Shown here piece by piece: positions 29,917-30,057 of a stretch of DNA of 30,057 bases (within the stretch, counting starts at the first letter, position 1; each line of letters starts with the position of its first letter). The stretch comes from CAYVQA01 sp045119035 (GTDB lineage: Bacteria > Bacillota_I > Bacilli_A > ML615J-28 > CAG-313). Both the position numbers and the translations under genes were made by a program. Below the pieces are notes generated by a model, which was given only the letters and a program-made list of their open reading frames with translations, had not been told where the DNA came from and did no database searches. The stretch lies in NCBI GenBank assembly GCA_045119035.1, contig JBGVCU010000010.1:1-30057 (forward strand), in the 5' to 3' direction.

Positions 29917-30057
29917 GTGAACTGCTATCGATCTAAAGGTCGATAGCTTCTATTTACAATTAAATATTTAATTGTAGTTTAAGTGCTTTTGATCTTGAAA
30001 AATCTAAACACTTAAAAGCTTTATACTCCGAGAGTTCCTTCCCAAGAGTCTTATTTT
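29917..30057 (-). mobile_element. tnpB: Family A element A6, right end, continues outside window
   Basis: The right terminus (TCAC on the minus strand) is at 29917, eight bases after the stop of the 27541 gene. The tnpB stop is at 29960-29962, with the last 32 codons visible up to the window edge (including TLGRELSEYKAFKCLDFSRS-type sequence). The alignment to A4 is gap-free. Both stems differ from those of A2 in paired positions: CAATTAAATATTTAATTG in place of CAATCAAATATTTGATTG, and GCTATCGATC/GGTCGATAGC in place of GCTATTGACC/GGTCAATAGC. Whether the copy is complete cannot be seen. Confidence 0.85.

Noticed and set aside
1..30057. Repeated sequences taken as a CRISPR array
   Set aside because: Copies are far apart, differ in length and carry TnpB ends; there is no regular spacing.
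1..30057. tRNA genes
   Set aside because: I found no cloverleaf with a TTCGAATC-type T-loop; the 14608 hairpin is isolated.
1..30057. Every TATAAATA as a late promoter
   Set aside because: At this base composition many matches are expected by chance. I listed only those at fitting distance from a start, or repeated among element copies.

Overview
The window is about 28 to 30% GC, is densely packed with short intergenic gaps on both strands, and carries a T4-type replication set. That set comprises a gp44-like clamp-loader ATPase, gp45-like sliding clamp, gp32-like ssDNA-binding protein, gp52-like topoisomerase II subunit, gp30-like ATP-dependent DNA ligase, gp31/GroES-like co-chaperonin and thymidylate synthase. 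Virion genes and TATAAATA motifs of the T4 late-promoter type surround it. This is a contractile-tailed phage related to the T4 superfamily. A lipobox protein beside a membrane-anchored coiled-coil protein looks like a two-component spanin, which implies a Gram-negative host. I cannot name the host or the phage species. I saw no tRNA, rRNA or CRISPR array.

Layout. Positions 1-1292: the 5' half of a TnpB gene leaving the window, abutting a small IS605-like element. 1324-4126 (+): an internal-head-type protein with internal repeats, a gp23/gp24-like capsid paralogue and two small virion-type genes. 4176-6801 (-): fibre-like protein, small partner, spanin-like pair and a frameshifted structural gene. 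6869-9017: tail-tube-like protein (+), two hypothetical genes (-), then a membrane coiled-coil protein and a small protein (+). 9048-15957 (-): clamp loader, thyA, small hypothetical, gp16-like small terminase, GroES-like protein, a radical SAM gene split by a TnpB element, and ligase. 16030-22169 (+): topoisomerase subunit, small unknowns, an actin/ParM-like ATPase, sliding clamp and ssDNA-binding protein. 22181-26955 (+): TnpB remnant, GT8-like glycosyltransferase, a run of small early-type genes (DUF1653, zinc ribbon, membrane proteins) and a second candidate internal-head protein. 27026-27442: gene fragments broken by element remnants. 27542-29908: a 788-residue virion protein, followed by another TnpB element leaving the window.

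The most striking feature is the load of TnpB elements: ten elements or remnants of two unrelated families in 30 kb. Family A (IS605-like) has hairpin ends and inserts after TTTAT. It includes one complete TnpB copy, two short MITE-like copies sharing the same internal deletion, a palindromic end and an end fragment. Family B (IS607-like) has inverted-repeat ends, and one copy keeps 18 codons resembling an IS607 TnpA start. Removing the complete family A copy rejoins the radical SAM reading frame exactly. One short copy splits a perfect TATAAATA motif ahead of the spanin-like genes, and the palindromic copy supplies the stop codons of two convergent genes.

The second notable feature is a predicted H-type RNA pseudoknot directly upstream of the gene 32 homologue, in the position of the autoregulatory pseudoknot of T4 gene 32. 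The third is a probable internal head protein whose 21-residue repeats consist largely of (L/I)-x-E motifs, the cleavage signature of the T4 prohead protease.

Family names rest on recalled motifs and alignments by eye; no database search was run.
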